From Chaetoderma sp. LZ-2023a (Eukaryota; Mollusca; Caudofoveata; Chaetodermatida; Chaetodermatidae), in contig CM067372.1 in assembly GCA_034401795.1 (NCBI GenBank), positions 13,154,940-13,218,939 on the forward strand: 64,000 nucleotides of DNA, given 5' to 3'. The notes under the pieces are model-generated. The model saw only the letters and a program-made list of their open reading frames with translations. It was not told the origin of the DNA and searched no databases. Made by a program: the position numbers and the translations under genes. Below, piece after piece: positions 23,502 to 35,600 of this stretch; position 1 is the stretch's first letter; each line of letters opens with the position of its first letter.

Positions 23502-24112
23502 CTAATAAGACATAGAGATTACATGTATAAGTTATACCAGTGTTTGACGGGCAGTAGAGGTGCCTGCACAAATCTCGTATTTCATGACTATCATGACGAA
23601 TGCAAAAATATTGATTTGTAAACACATCACAATATTTCATAGTGAGAATTCTTTCATATACGCTAATCAAAACATTGACTTGGAATGGATTGACCACAGC
23701 CTGATAAATGCTTGATTAACAACTGAAGGAATACATTCAGCTGACATTTACAATGGAGGAATCCAGTTTTAACTATTACCAGCCCATCTCTGGAGCTAGC
23801 TCCTCCAACACTTCGCTGGTGTTGGGATTCATCGATCCCTGGCTATTAATTTCCAGAAAATTTACAGGTAAGCCGTTGAACATTTTTAAACTAATTTGAC
23901 TGGGTGTTGTACGGCAGCATCCAGTCAAATTAGTTTTAAAATATTCAACGGCATGTTTATTAAATAGTAAAGACATACAATTCGCACAACACTTGGTCCG
24001 TCATTAATTAATTTGACATTTTCAGCTGTAATCTCATATTAGTTAGACTAGTGAGGATAAAACATAAATTTACAAAGTACGATTAAAGGTATATTTTATA
24101 TCGTTAACGCAC
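23502..24112. other. DNAAF5 intron 2
   Basis: A 611-bp intron containing one foldback hairpin at 23872-23952. Nothing else recognised. Confidence 0.75.
23872..23952. repeat. Foldback hairpin element
   Basis: GCCGTTGAACATTTTTAAAC TAATTTGACTGG pairs with CCAGTCAAATTAG TTTTAAAATATTCAACGGC around a loop of about 17 bp. Its inner stem matches the element at 19577 (TTTGACTGG/CCAGTCAAA). Confidence 0.85.
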
Positions 24113-24249
24113 CATAAGATTTAACAGCCATTCTCCAACCACCTTTGTAACAGCAGACCGAACAGCGGGTGCTTGATCAAACAGTCTCTGCGCCAAATGT
24201 GAGGTAACATCATCAACTGATTTGTTATTGCCATATTGTATCACATCAC
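24113..24249 (-). CDS. DNAAF5: DNAAF5 exon 2
   Basis: A 137-bp exon encoding [20 protein letters not shown], then [20 protein letters not shown] and LLNLM. It matches the VIQFGNGKSVDDVLSHxAQRLFD segment of the family. Acceptor GTAACAG has its AG at 24250-24251; donor TTATG|GTGCGT has its GT at 24111-24112. It completes the Gly codon started in exon 1. Confidence 0.92.
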
Positions 24250-25649
24250 CTGTTACGCAATAATAAAAACCTTAATAGATCTAGGTAAAATTTCTAAACG
24301 TCAGTTGGCAAAAGGTATGTAATCAGTACCTGAATAGAGAAATGACTGTTCATTTAACCCTTACCACTCTGATGTGAATATTCTATCTTTTATTGTGTCA
24401 ATAGCAAAGAAACTGGTGTATATTTTTTTAACAATTTTGGTGGAAGGTGTTGCTGTCTATGACAGCACCATTTCCCACCAAATTTGTTGAAAAATTAACC
24501 AGTTCATCTTTTAATTTAATTTGAAAATTTACAATATTTGACGCCAGAGTGCTAAAGGTTATGGATATGTTAAATATTTTAAAAGCAATTTGACTGAAAT
24601 TCACCTACTAAATTTTGGGCGATCGTTTAATAAGATTAATTTCAAAATATTCAATCGAACATAATTTACTTGAATCTCCACAACGAGTCAGTGAGAGAGA
24701 ACACCTGAGTATGTTTGCTTTGTATCCTAGGTGGTCTTTATACTAGACAGGTTTGACTGTGATTTAACAGAGTATAACTTTTCCCCGCATATAGGCATTG
24801 TCTTTGCACACGAAAGAGCTGACAATAATTATAATTCATGAAATTTTGTCAGTTGCCTGAACTTGCTCACATGATCTTTCAATCAAGTTATTTGATTTCA
24901 TTATCACACTCAGTAACTTATTAACTGTCTCACTGCTGCAAGCCACCAGACAAAATTTCAATGAGCAAAACTCTTGACATGCTGGATATTTTGAAAACAA
25001 TTTGACTGAAATTTTCTTCGTAGCTTAGCTGGACCAGAGATGTCGCCTGCAAAAACTCATTTTTGAACATGTTGTTAATAGGTACCATGATGCGACACCA
25101 TGGAGCAACAGCAACATCATTTTGAAAATGTTGTTAATAGGTACATGTACATGTACTATGACGCAATACCATGGAACAAGAGCTTGCAGAAACACTGTGT
25201 GCTCGTTGTGCAGGTTGATAAACCTTATACTGCTGAATACATAAGTTATATACACTATTAAATTTGGAACACTTAGATGTGGTATTGCTGAGAACTGTTG
25301 CTATAGATATCAAATAGCAACTGCTAGCAGCAACATCATTTTGAACATTGTACCTATATCCAATATAACACTTCAATGGTCAAATGGTCTCAAGAAAATA
25401 AAAATATTTGCTATTGAGCGTCAATTTGCAGTACAAGGCCAGACAATTTTTGAAAATTTTGCATTGGAATGACTGACTCGTTTATCGGGCCTGAAATTCC
25501 AGTGGGAAATTTCATAAATTGTCTTCTCTTGGCCTGTAAATGGACATTCCTCAATACTGCTAGAGGCCCGATTTGGTCACACTGATGATTAATGCAATAA
25601 GGGTTTAAATAGGTGTTGCTAATATGTACCGTGCTGCGATAGAGTTAGA
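24250..25649. other. DNAAF5 intron 1, part downstream of the LINE
   Basis: AT-rich and non-coding. It contains foldback copies at 24409-24504 and, diverged, about 24569-24663, and half copies near 24980. It also holds a direct duplication of a ~50-bp stretch (ACCATG...GAAAATGTTGTTAATAGGTA, about 25040-25145) and a diverged copy of the GTCCATTTGCAG-type short repeat (about 25420-25570). Confidence 0.7.
24409..24504. repeat. Foldback hairpin element
   Basis: GAAACTGGTGTATATTTTTT ... TTTTGGTGGAAGGTGTTGCTG pairs with CAGCACCATTTCCCACCAAA ... AAAAATTAACCAGTTC. It has the same architecture and length as the other hairpins but a different stem sequence. Confidence 0.75.
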
Positions 25650-28048
25650 GTTACAGAGATGGACAAAGTTAAGCATTTTGCCTATTTTATGTCCATTTTG
25701 AAATATGATACCCTATCCTACTGCTGGGTTTGCTTCCAAAAGGTGTCTAGAGAAGTTTTAAAGGCATTTACGGTTTTTGATTTGATCACATTTTCTGGTA
25801 GGTTATTCCATTCATTCACAATTCTGTAACTGAAAATTTTTTGCCTGATTTGTGTTCAACATCGAGGTTTGAAGAATTTTAGGCTATGACCTCACTGTCC
25901 AGATCGTTCTACCAATGAAAATAATTGTTCTGGATCAATGTTTTCTTTTTGTGTAATAATTGTGTATGTTTCTATTAGGTCGCCCCTGACTCGACGTTGT
26001 TTTAGAGTTGGTAGAGCAAGTATTTTGAGTCGTTCTTCATAAGTTTTGTTTCTTAATCCTACTACTAATTTGGTGCATCGTTGCTGTACTTGTTCTAAGT
26101 GGTTGATGTCTTTGACAAGGTATGGTGACCAGGCTTGTACACAATATTCTAGATGTGGGCGGACATAGGTTTTGTATAAAATAAGAAATGTTTCTCGGTC
26201 GAGGTGGTTGACTGCTCATTTGATTTGTCTCATGATATACATGGCATTATTTGCTGCTTTTAAAGTCTGCATAGTTGGTTTAAGGTCATTTTTTATCCAG
26301 ATTTCTAAATCTTTTTTATGCGTTGTAATCTGCAGTGTATGTGTTTCGCTTTTGTCTTTCATGGTATAGTTATGCAATTGATTATTATGACCTAGGTGCA
26401 TTTTCTTGAATTTACCGGCATTGAATTTTAAAAGCCACTGGTCCGGCCATCCATTAAGATAGTTTAGGTCGTTTTGTAATTTTTTACTGTCTGAGTCATC
26501 TTTAATGTGGGTCCAGAGTTTTGTCATCTGCAAACATTTTGATGTTGCTTTGAATATCGTCTGGAATGTCGTTTACATATACCATGAATAACGGTGGACC
26601 CAGGACGGAGCCCTGTGGAACTCCACTATCAACACTTGTCCAGTCTGAGTAGTTTCCTCGGATGTGAACCATCATTTGTCGATCTTGGATAAATCCTTGT
26701 ATCCAGGTCAATATGGGGCCAGCGACTCTGTATGCCTCTAGTTTGTGAAGTAATCTTTTGTGTGGTAGTGTCGAATGCTTTTTGATAGCCTAGGTAAATT
26801 ATGTCTACATTGTTGTTACTGTCAAGGGACTCTGTCCAGCTTTCTAGAGTTTCTAGCAGGTTTGTCAAGCAGCTTCGCCCATGGACGAATCCATGCTGGT
26901 GTATCGTTAAAAGGTTGTTGGACTCGAACTGTAATACAAGTTTGTCTTTGATGGTTGATTCTAATATCTTGCATAGTACACATGTAAGTGAAATTGGCCG
27001 GTAGTTTTCTGCAAGTTTTTTATTGCCTTTTTTTAAGATAGGTGTTATTATTGCATTTTTCCATATTTTGGGGATAGTTCTAGTTGCTATTGAAAGCTTG
27101 AATAGTATGTGTAACGGTTCCACTAAATTGCTGGCACACTCTTTTAGGAGTTTCGGGTGAATATTATCTGGGCCAGGGGCACTATCTGGCTTTAGTTTCT
27201 CTAGTTTTTTAATATTACTGCTTGAAATAGATATAGTTTTGATGTACTTTTGTCTATTAAGTCTGGCTGGAAAGCGAGACATGTTATAATTTTCATCTCT
27301 TACAAAAACTGATTTGAAAAAATTATTTAAGAGATTTGCATTTTCCGTATCATCTGTCATGTTTTTAGCTCGCCTTCTTTCTGCAGGTTTGGTATTGCGA
27401 TCTTGGTCTTCTGACAATCTCGAATGTAGCTATAGAATCTTTTTGGTTTTATTTTTTAATTCTTTTACAAGACCTTTCTCATAATCTGTATGTGCTTTTT
27501 TACATAAAATACTGGTTGCATTACGCTGTTTTAGATACTGATTGTAGTCTTCCCTCTGGCTACTGGTTTTGTAGGTTTTCCATAGCCTATGTTTTTCTCT
27601 AATGAATTTTAGTACTCCCTTAGATATCCAGTTTGGTTTACTGGTGTTTGACGGTCTTGATATTTTGGGGGGTACATACTTATCAGTTAGAGAATTTATA
27701 ATGTTTGCAAACGAGTTCCATGCTGTATCTATATCATTGATATCTATTTGTGAATCCCAGTCAATCTTTGAGAGTTCTTATTAATCGATGCAAAATCAGC
27801 TTTCCATATATTGTATACTCCGGCGATATCATTTTGTATTTGTGGTGGAATGGATGAACAAACAAATGTGAACAAGAGAGCGATGTGGTCACTTTCCTAA
27901 ACCTGGTAGATATTCAATATGTTCAGCCATGTGTTCTTCATTGGTAAATATAAGATCTAGTATAGATGGATTATGTCCTTCTCTGAATCGGGTGGGTTCG
28001 TCAATATGTTGTTTTAAAAACATTTCTTGGGTTTTTTCAAGAAATCTA
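25650..28048 (-). mobile_element. CR1-like non-LTR retrotransposon, RT part (broken)
   Basis: Minus-strand remnant. From the 5' side it reads the end of the endonuclease (LIFTNEEHMAEHIEYLP), a linker, and the RT: DNIHPKLLKE, ITPILKKGNKKLAENYRPIS, VPQGSVLGPPLFMVYVNDIP and the catalytic FADD at about 26515. The thumb and C-terminus follow in shifted frames (RPHLEYCVQAWSPYL, LEQVQQRCTKLVVGLRN). Several frameshifts make it inactive. The 5' end is displaced to 54858-56035 by a Tc1 insertion and by the DIRS stack. The 3' limit is approximate. The clade call rests on remembered CR1-type motifs. Confidence 0.85.
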
Positions 28049-29751
28049 CACTGCCGGGCAAAAAAAATGAGGCAAACATGATTTATCATATTTTTTATGA
28101 TTACTCTTTCATGTTAATAAATACATGTGAAATAAGTGACAATTTTACATAATATTGTATGCATTGTCTGTGTGCAGGGTACCTTTTAGTATGGGATAGC
28201 CTTTCCCTTATTTTTTTTGTCTCAAAATTTACCCATTTGGGCAAGCTGTCTGAAAGCTTTTTGCATTGTGCTGCGTCAATGTTGTTCCATTCATGTCTGA
28301 CTGCTTTCCACTGCTGAGTGAGCTAATTTGCATATCAAAAGCCATCTACTGAATGGATTCTTGTTCTATATTAGACCTACATGCATACACAAAAGACAAA
28401 TAGTGCGTCTTTCTGTTCAGGATTTAAAATGAATTAACTAACCAAACAAGCAAACTAGTTGAGCTACGCTGACCGAGGTGACAAGACATTAGCCATTTCT
28501 GTAATCTCTGTGTATTACCACACTGTGCCTGAAGAGTGAAGTTGTTATTTTTGATTCAAAATGTCTTCAAAAAAGGCTAAATTCCATGTACCTGTTGAAG
28601 TCAAAAGCTGGATCGCAGGTCCTTGTCAAGCTGGAAAGTCATATCCTGAGATTAAGAAAATTCTAAAGTCTGAGGATATTCAGATTCCACTGTCTACAAT
28701 ACAGAGAATTCGCCACACATTTCAAGTGACAGGTTCTGTTGCCCGGAAAGCAGGTTCTGAACAAGCTAAAGTGACAACATGTCGAGATGAAAGAAGGCTG
28801 AAAATGACTGTTCTGAAGAATCGTAAGAAGACTCACCAAATTAGCAGAAGAATTCAGAAATTCACAAAATAAGGCTGTTTCAAGAAGAACAATTGCAAGG
28901 AGGCTCAAGGAAGCTGGTTTTTCATCAAAGTGGTGTGCTAAGAAACCATTGCTGTCCACAAAGAACGTTGCAGAAGACTCAGATTTTTGGCACTTTATCG
29001 TGACCATGATTCTCAGTGGTTTGAGTGTGATCTCTGGAGTGATGAGTCATGTTTTGTGCTGTGTACAGATGCTCCAGAGCACTGTCTTCGTAGGTCAGGT
29101 GAAAAATATAATCCAGAATGCCTCTCCACCACTGTGAAACATGGAGGAGGTGGAATTATGGTATGGGGTGTGTTTTCTGCATCTGGTGTTGGCGAGCTTG
29201 TGCAATGTGAAAAGCCCATTAATGCAAAGAAGTATCAAAATATATTAGAAAAGGGGTTGCTTCCAAGCCTGAACAAGTTGTGTAGTGGAAATAAAAGACA
29301 AAAAGTTATTTTTCAACAAGATAATGACCCGGCACACACAGCAAAAACAACAAAGTCATGGTTTGAGTGGCATTCTCTGTCAGTGATGTTTTGGCCTGGA
29401 CAGTCACCAGATCTTAACCCCATAGAGAATATATGGGCGCATATCAAGGCCAAACTGGTTGGCAGAAAATTTGGGAGCACTGACCAGTTGTGGGAAGCAG
29501 TCAGACATGAATGGAACAGCATTGATGCAGCACACTGTAAAAGGCTTTCAGACAGCTTGCTCAAAAGGCTGAGATTTCTGAAGAAAAACAAGGGAAAAGC
29601 TATCACATACTAAAAGGTACCCTGCACACAGACAATGCATATGATATTATGTAAAATTGTCACTTATTTCACTTGTATTTATTAACATGAACGAGTAATC
29701 ATAAAAATATATGATAAATCATGTTTGCCTCATTTTTTTGGCCCAGCAGTG
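28049..29751 (+). mobile_element. Tc1/mariner-type DNA transposon (DD34E), inactive
   Basis: A 1703-bp element with long inverted repeats (about 150 bp, 28049-28200 and 29605-29751) beginning CACTGCCGGGC on the left and ending GCCCAGCAGTG on the right. It is flanked by a TA duplication (28047-28048 and 29752-29753), the Tc1/mariner target. It sits in the endonuclease region of the CR1-like LINE and opposes it in orientation. Repeat arms differ at only a few positions, so it is fairly young. Confidence 0.95.
28561..29613 (+). pseudogene. Tc1-type transposase with two frameshifts
   Basis: Starts at ATG 28561 with a helix-turn-helix N-terminus (YPEIKKILKSEDIQIPLSTI). An in-frame stop at 28870 is bypassed if the frame moves one base to NKAVSRRTIARRLKEAGFSS, then back before LRFLALYRDH (about 28980). 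Catalytic residues are all present: WSDES, FQQDNDPAHT and PDLNPIENIW, with exactly 34 residues between the second Asp and the Glu (DD34E). The frame ends at TAA after KGKAITY. It would act in the nucleus on the terminal repeats; the two indels inactivate it. Confidence 0.9.
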
Positions 29752-29796
29752 TATATGCTATATTATTTGGATTGCTTGTAGAACAACAATTGATAA
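29752..29796 (-). mobile_element. CR1-like LINE sliver between Tc1 and DIRS insertions
   Basis: 45 bp of the endonuclease region. On the minus strand it reads INCCSTSNPNNIAY, which continues into RFLEKTQEMFLKQH on the other side of the Tc1 element and follows FSMPEND on the other side of the DIRS stack. It shows that both elements landed in the same LINE. Confidence 0.75.
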
Positions 29797-29992
29797 TGAA
29801 GGAAATTTCAGTTTCCCTTTCTCCGAGATCTAACAATACTCACCATTCTATTACTTCTGATACAAGCCATCCTGGATAGCTGGCCCTAGGACTATAGACT
29901 TAATAAGCTTTACCGGCTCCTGGAACCGGGTACTCGGCTCCCAACTGCCGAGTACCCACACGTCTGCCATGAAGCTCATATTGTTTGCATAG
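29797..29992 (+). repeat. Copy E (B1-type) left inverted terminal repeat
   Basis: Begins TGAAGGAAATTTCAG at the LINE joint. It includes an 11-bp stem hairpin GGGTACTCGGC/GCCGAGTACCC at about 29926-29957 and CAAGCCATCCTGGATAGCTG, whose complement is found only in the B1 fragment at 54800. Confidence 0.88.
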
Positions 29993-30047
29993 CCACCAAA
30001 CAAGAGATACCCATGGCTTGCCTCCGTGGTGCTGGGAGGCTGGGTCC

Positions 30048-30154
30048 GTAATAGAATGGTGAGTATTGTTAGATCCCGGAGAAAGGGAAATTGAAATTTC
30101 CTTCATTCTCCTTCGATCAATACTCACCATTCTATTACTTCTGATATACACCAG
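30048..30154. repeat. Copy E internal complementary region
   Basis: Reverse complement of the left end (TAATAGAATGGTGAGTATTG, GGGAAATTGAAATTTCC) fused at TTCATTCTCC to the reverse complement of the right end (TTCGATCAATACTCACC). Confidence 0.85.
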
Positions 30155-30660
30155 ATTTATACAGTAACCTGGTGGGAGGGGGCAAGCCATCAATTGCTAC
30201 TTTTGCCCCTAGGAGAAAGAGCTTAGACTTAAACTTGACTAATGGAGACCTAAAAGGACCATCAAGTTAACGGAACCGAATCACATTCGCATTACTGCCC
30301 CCCCACCCCCTTTTTTCTCCTAAGAAAAGGGAGAGAACTCACGAACATGCATCTCACCTGAAAACACAAATATGCCAAGAGGGTTAACTGCTCTTTGCAT
30401 ATATATATATATATATATATGTATTAGCCTAGGAATAACCATGAATATATAAGATGAATGAACATGATATATAGACATAATACAAAAAACTCTCAATCTT
30501 GAATTACCTCATGATATATGGATTTCAGACGTGGCGCCTCCAACCATTCACTTGTCCGGCCATCAGTGACACAATCTGGTTGTCATCCTCCCGCTCGACC
30601 ATGTCTGCTTCTTAATTCTTTCTTACAAATGCCAAAAAAGGGAGAAGAGCAGTGTGGTCG
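30155..30660. other. Copy E 3' non-coding region
   Basis: Between the internal complementary region and the recombinase. It holds a poly-C tract (about 30298-30309), an (AT)n run (30400-30421) and blocks shared by all copies (AAGGACCATCAAGTT, GGAACCGAATCACATTCGC). No coding frame. Confidence 0.7.
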
Positions 30661-30665
30661 CATAA

Positions 30666-31651
30666 CTATCGTTTCAAAACAGCTAAAGCGAGTGGATTGG
30701 CGGAGTCTGACACATCCCTCATATAGTAATACGTGAAAGAGGACTCACAGTGCCATTGTGCAACAGCCATGATGTCCTCTAACGGAACACCATTGTAAAG
30801 GGCGGTCGAGGCGGCTATTCCTCTAACATAATGTGCCCTTGCGCATTGCACCTGGTGCCCAGTCGCAATCTCATGGGTAGTCTGAATGCATTCGACTACC
30901 CAACGAGAAATAGAATCCATGGATGCGGCGCCATATGGCTTCTTATGGCAGATCCACAGATGTCTATCATTCGACCGTAACGAGTCTGTCCGTTTTCTGT
31001 ACTTAGTCAAAGCATGGACTGGGTACCAGACACTGGCATCACGATTAAACCTTGTTAGTTTCTGTATAATGATCGGTTTGCCGGGATATCTCAAAGATTG
31101 ATTCTTTAACATAAACTCTGCTCTTGGCAGTAGGCGCAGACCCTCTCCGGAGACAATAAATCGGTCCCTCTAGCTGAGGAAGCTGCCAATAGAAAGACTG
31201 CCTTTAGAGTCAAATGCTTTAGACTAGCCGAACGCAATGGTTCGAAAGGGTGCTTGGCCAGTACATTAAGCACTAAAGATAGACTCCAGGCTGGAATGAC
31301 TACCGGTTGTCTTGGTCGGAGATTGCTCATTCCCTTCACCATCACATTCAACTGGGCCACCTCTGGACTATCCCTGTTGGCTAGACAAGGGATAACTGAT
31401 GCCAAAGCTGACTTGTATCCAGCAATTGTGACGGGAGCTAGTCCTGAAAATAACAGCTCACAGAGAAAGTCTGCTATTTGCTGAATAGTGGATTGAAAGG
31501 TATCAATACCCTTTTCTTCACACCAGTATGAAAATCTGTTAACCTTGTTGTTATATGACTCGAGGGTTGACCTCCTTCTCGCAGCTACAATGAAATCTGC
31601 AGCTTGTCGAGAAAAGCCTTCCGACGTGGAACGTTGTTTGATAACATCCAC
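30666..31651 (-). pseudogene. Copy E tyrosine recombinase remnant
   Basis: N-terminal SAM-like part (RRRSTLESYNNKVNRFSYWC) and core (KHPFEPLRSASLKHLTLKAV) are in one frame at 31106-31651. The rest, with ARAHYVRGIAAS (His-x-x-Arg) and SSFTYYYMRD (tyrosine), is in another at 30666-31112. A ~35-bp deletion near 31165 removes the RRRSEIH segment with the first catalytic Arg. Inactive. Confidence 0.88.
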
Positions 31652-33250
31652 GCAGTCAATTTGAACATTTCGGGATGCTCGTGTAGGAAGCGTCCCTTGG
31701 CCTGGGAGATTATGTTCGGAATCTCAGGTAACTGCACTGGATTTTCCACCAGCAGATCCAGAATATCGGTGAACCACGCCATGCTGGGCCAAAATAGCGC
31801 TATTAGCAGGACCAGGCACGGCACCTCCCTGATCTTCACCAATATCTTCGGTAGAAGAATGGTGGGTGGGTATGCGCACATCCCTCTCCAGCTTATTGCC
31901 AGAGCGTCTGTATCGACAGCATTTGGATCTGGAATCGACGAGACATAAGTCATGATTTGAGCATTTTCCCTTGTGGCGAACAAGTCCACGTTGGGTTTGC
32001 CCCAATGCTCGAAGATCCTGTGAAGAACTGGAAGGTTGAGAGAACATTCTGTTGGCAGAATTCTCTGTCTGCGAGACAAAGCATCTGCCAGAATGTTCAA
32101 TCGCCAAGGAATGTGAGCTGCTTTTAAAACAACTGAGTAATTCCTGCACCATTGAATCAAGTGCCACACTTTGACACACAGTGTTGGTGACTTGGTCCCG
32201 CCTTGGCGATTTATGTATGATACTACTGTCGAGTTGTCCGACCGTATCAATATCGCCTTGCCCCTGACCTTTGGAAGAAACTTTTCCAATGCCAGTTCCA
32301 CTGCCATCATTTCCAACAGATTGATATGCAGCTGGCTCTCTTGGAGAGCCCATGTGCCTGTGACCTGGTGTTCTCCCAGGCAGGCCCCCCCCCATCCCTC
32401 CAGCGATGCATCCGTGTACACGGACAGCTGGGGGTGGGGTAGGTGCAGCCAAAAACTCCAAGGAGATTCTGACGCTTTTCCCCACCATACAAGATGCGAC
32501 ATTATTGACTCCAAAACTGGCACCAGTTTTGACAGGGGTTCTATTCTCTGTTCCCACAGAGACATCAGATAGAACTGGATAAGTCTTCGCATCAGAGCAG
32601 CATACAGGATTACCTGCTCCATGGAGACCATCATGCCCAGCATCTGAAGAAACCGCCTCGCCTGAATGTGGTTTCCCAATCGAAAACTCTTGAGGATGGC
32701 TAACAGAGACACCACTCTGGGCTCTGACGGGTAAAAAACCCTGCCCTCCTCGAGATCGAATCGTATCCTTAAATAAACGAAATGTTGAGTGGTGTGTCAA
32801 CTCAGATTTCTCCTTGTTGACTATCTAGCCTAGATCTGAAAGCAACTTCAGAGCCAGAGCAGTATCCACCTCTAACCCGGCTGATGATCAGCCAATCGTC
32901 TATGTAGGTGTGAAGCGCCACGTTTTCTTTTCTGAGAAACACTGTCACCACAAGGACCACTCTGGTGAAAACCCCTTGGAGCTGTCGACAGGCCGAATGG
33001 GAGGATTTAAACTCCCATACTAGATTCTGAAACGCAACTCTCAGAAACCTGTGACAACTCCCATTCATAGGAATTTGGGAACATGCATCTCTCAGATCGA
33101 TCGATACACACCACACACCCTTCCTCAATCCTGCCATTACCGACCTCGGCGTTTCCATCTGAAAACCGAGGCGTATGGATAAACCAATTCAATGGCCTGA
33201 GACTGAGTATGGGTCTCCATCCCCCTGTGCTCTTGGGGACACGGAACATG
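31585..33250 (-). pseudogene. Copy E reverse transcriptase-RNase H remnant
   Basis: A long open piece (31585-32715) covers the connection and a complete RNase H with VYTDASLEGWG, NLLEMMAVELA, IRSDNSTVVSYIN and ILADALSRR. The RT fingers and palm (32802-33250) are frame-broken but keep YIDDWL and LNWFIHTPRF. A 15-bp loss after YIDDWLI removes the KADTS segment present in the sister copies. Confidence 0.87.
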
Positions 33251-33837
33251 TTTGAATAGAAGCCTGGAGTGTTCCGGTTTGCTGATTTATTGCTCCCTTC
33301 AGAAGCAAACCTGACACTTCGTTTTTAATAGCGTCTAACTTGTCTGGTCCCGTTGAACGGGTGACCAGACAGGTGCCAAAGACAGATTCTGTAGTGCAAA
33401 GTCCCACCACTCTGGTATGTACCCCTGGGATAACCATCCCAGGACCAGACTGTCTGACGTCACACCACTCCAAACCTTGACGAAAACGCATGAGCCTTCC
33501 ACCCATTATAGACGCCTCAACGCCTAATGGGGGTGTCTGGCTCGCGTATCCGCTCCCCGCCCCCCCCCCCTCTTGACGAGAGAGAGAGAGAACCATATTG
33601 GTCTTGGCTTGGCCGGTCTAACTGGCACCGCTGTCGCACAGATGCGCAGGGAGCCCTCGTACCCTTGATACGCTCCCTTCTGTCCGCCCTTTGAGGACTT
33701 ACCTCCCCCCTTCCCCTTCCCGCCTCTCAGGTGATCAGGAGCAATATTGGGGAGGGTAGAGGCCCCCACAACCTTCTTGGCTTTCTTCGCCGAGGCGGCT
33801 GAGAAAACCCAGCAGAAAACAGAAGCAGCACTATGCT

Positions 33838-35600
33838 TTAGGCTTTCACCTTGCTTTTTTCTCTGTTTCTTGAAGGTTGCCCGGTCAGCGGTCTGACTAC
33901 AGTCAGATAAACCGCCAACCGATTCTGCACAATGCTGGCCGTGTCCTCCAAGATGGCCAACGCCTGGCCACCAAAGATGCTAAGGCCTGTCAGGGGCGTC
34001 CCAAGAAGACGCTCCCTGACGGCAGTAGCTGGACGCATATGGTCAAGGACCATCTGCCTCCTGGACATAGTCACACGCGCCTGCACCCTTGCCAATGCGT
34101 CCATAGACAGCACCAGTCCGTCATTAACGCACGAAAGCGCAACGGGTGGCCTGCCCCAACTTCAGCCCACACCGACTGAAGAAGATGATAAGAGTGGTTG
34201 ACAGCACTCAGCGCTGTCCTCACACCCCCATCACACAGGGACAGGACTTCATTATGGTGTACCTGAGCTTTGTCCACCAGTGCCGGGGCGGGGCCACCCG
34301 CTCCAGCACTCTGGACACCCAGTACCCAGCGGTCATCCTCGGTGACCGTCGGGACAACACCATACCTGTCGTATTCCCCCCGTGGAATACGACACCTCGC
34401 CTGCACCTCCATGGAGGCCGCAAGAAGCTGGCCCTTGTTCATGCGTTGTTTGCTATAAATCGCATCAAGCAACACCATAAACCATGGATCCAGTCCAACA
34501 GACTGGATCAGGGCTGCAGGCAAGATCCCCGTCCTAATCGATGCACTGGGTACATCCTCCTCGGCCGTGGTCGAAACCACAGACGGGTCCACCCTGGCTA
34601 GCCAAGCCAGAGCGTCAGACCAATCCGTCCCCGAGGAGGACACTACCATGAACACGTCACCCGTTGACATGTTCATGGCCCTACCAACAACGGCCTCCCG
34701 GCTAGGAGCCATTGCTGATATGCCAGGAACTCCGGTACCGAACAGTTCCGCCGCCACCCCATGGAACACACCAGTCCATGGAGTAGGCCTGCACGGAACC
34801 GTGGCGAAACACGGGCGCCAACGGCACCCCATGTCTGACCGCCGGACCAGGCGAGATAGGTGAGTACCATGCCTGGCCGGCCACACCCGTCACCGTGTTG
34901 GTTGGCGGCAAACCAACCATCACGGGACCGATGCCCGTACCAGAGTGGCCTCAACCACGGGCGGAGCCGCTGCCCTGGCTTGCGCCAGGCCAGACAGATG
35001 GAGGACGGTTCCGTCAGGATGGAATCGACCTCCATGCTCTCCACCCGCGGCATCACCCTCTCCTCCTCATCTTCAGACCCCTAAGAGTCGTCACTAGACA
35101 AGGAAAACTGTGACGGACCGGCCACCGCTACTGGACCACCCGGAGGTGGCCGCAGAGAGACAGAACCCATCAGGCCGGAGCCCGACGGGACTGCCAGGGA
35201 GCCGTACGAACGGCTCCCTCGGTGGCCAGTCCATAACCCTGTCCAAGGACAGGGTCCGAATCAAACATGGGGAGAGACTGCCCTACAACTTTTGGCACCA
35301 GGGACGACACCAGCGTGGGCAGAACGCTATGCAAGACACCTTGCCTAGCCGGACCAGACCACGCCGGCGGTGCCATCTCTACCACCTCCGGTTGCAGACG
35401 TGGAACGTCCCCACGGGCCGAAACGGACGCTCAACGATTTACTTTCGGACCGCCTGACCCTGCGTCAGACCCTGTCAAGTCCTTCTGGCAAGGAACTTAA
35501 GCATCATATCGACCGACCACACAGCGCAAACGTTACACCTACTGTCAAGACTACACTTAGTACAGTGGAAACAGACATGGTCCTTGCATAGAACCCGTAC
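33838..35600 (-). pseudogene. Copy E gag-like remnant
   Basis: Best frame 34071-34886 gives SALAWLARVDPSVVST-type text, IQSVGLDPWFMVLLDAIYSK and GEYDRYGVVPTVTEDDRWVL. SMDALARVQARVTMSRRQMV follows at 33838-34113 in another frame. Frame changes occur near 34160, 34770 and 35080. An N-terminal Cys-rich part near 35500-35600 is disrupted. Confidence 0.75.

Noticed and set aside
26172..27784. Plus-strand open frames over the LINE
   Set aside because: They are antisense to recognisable reverse transcriptase motifs and have no family resemblance.
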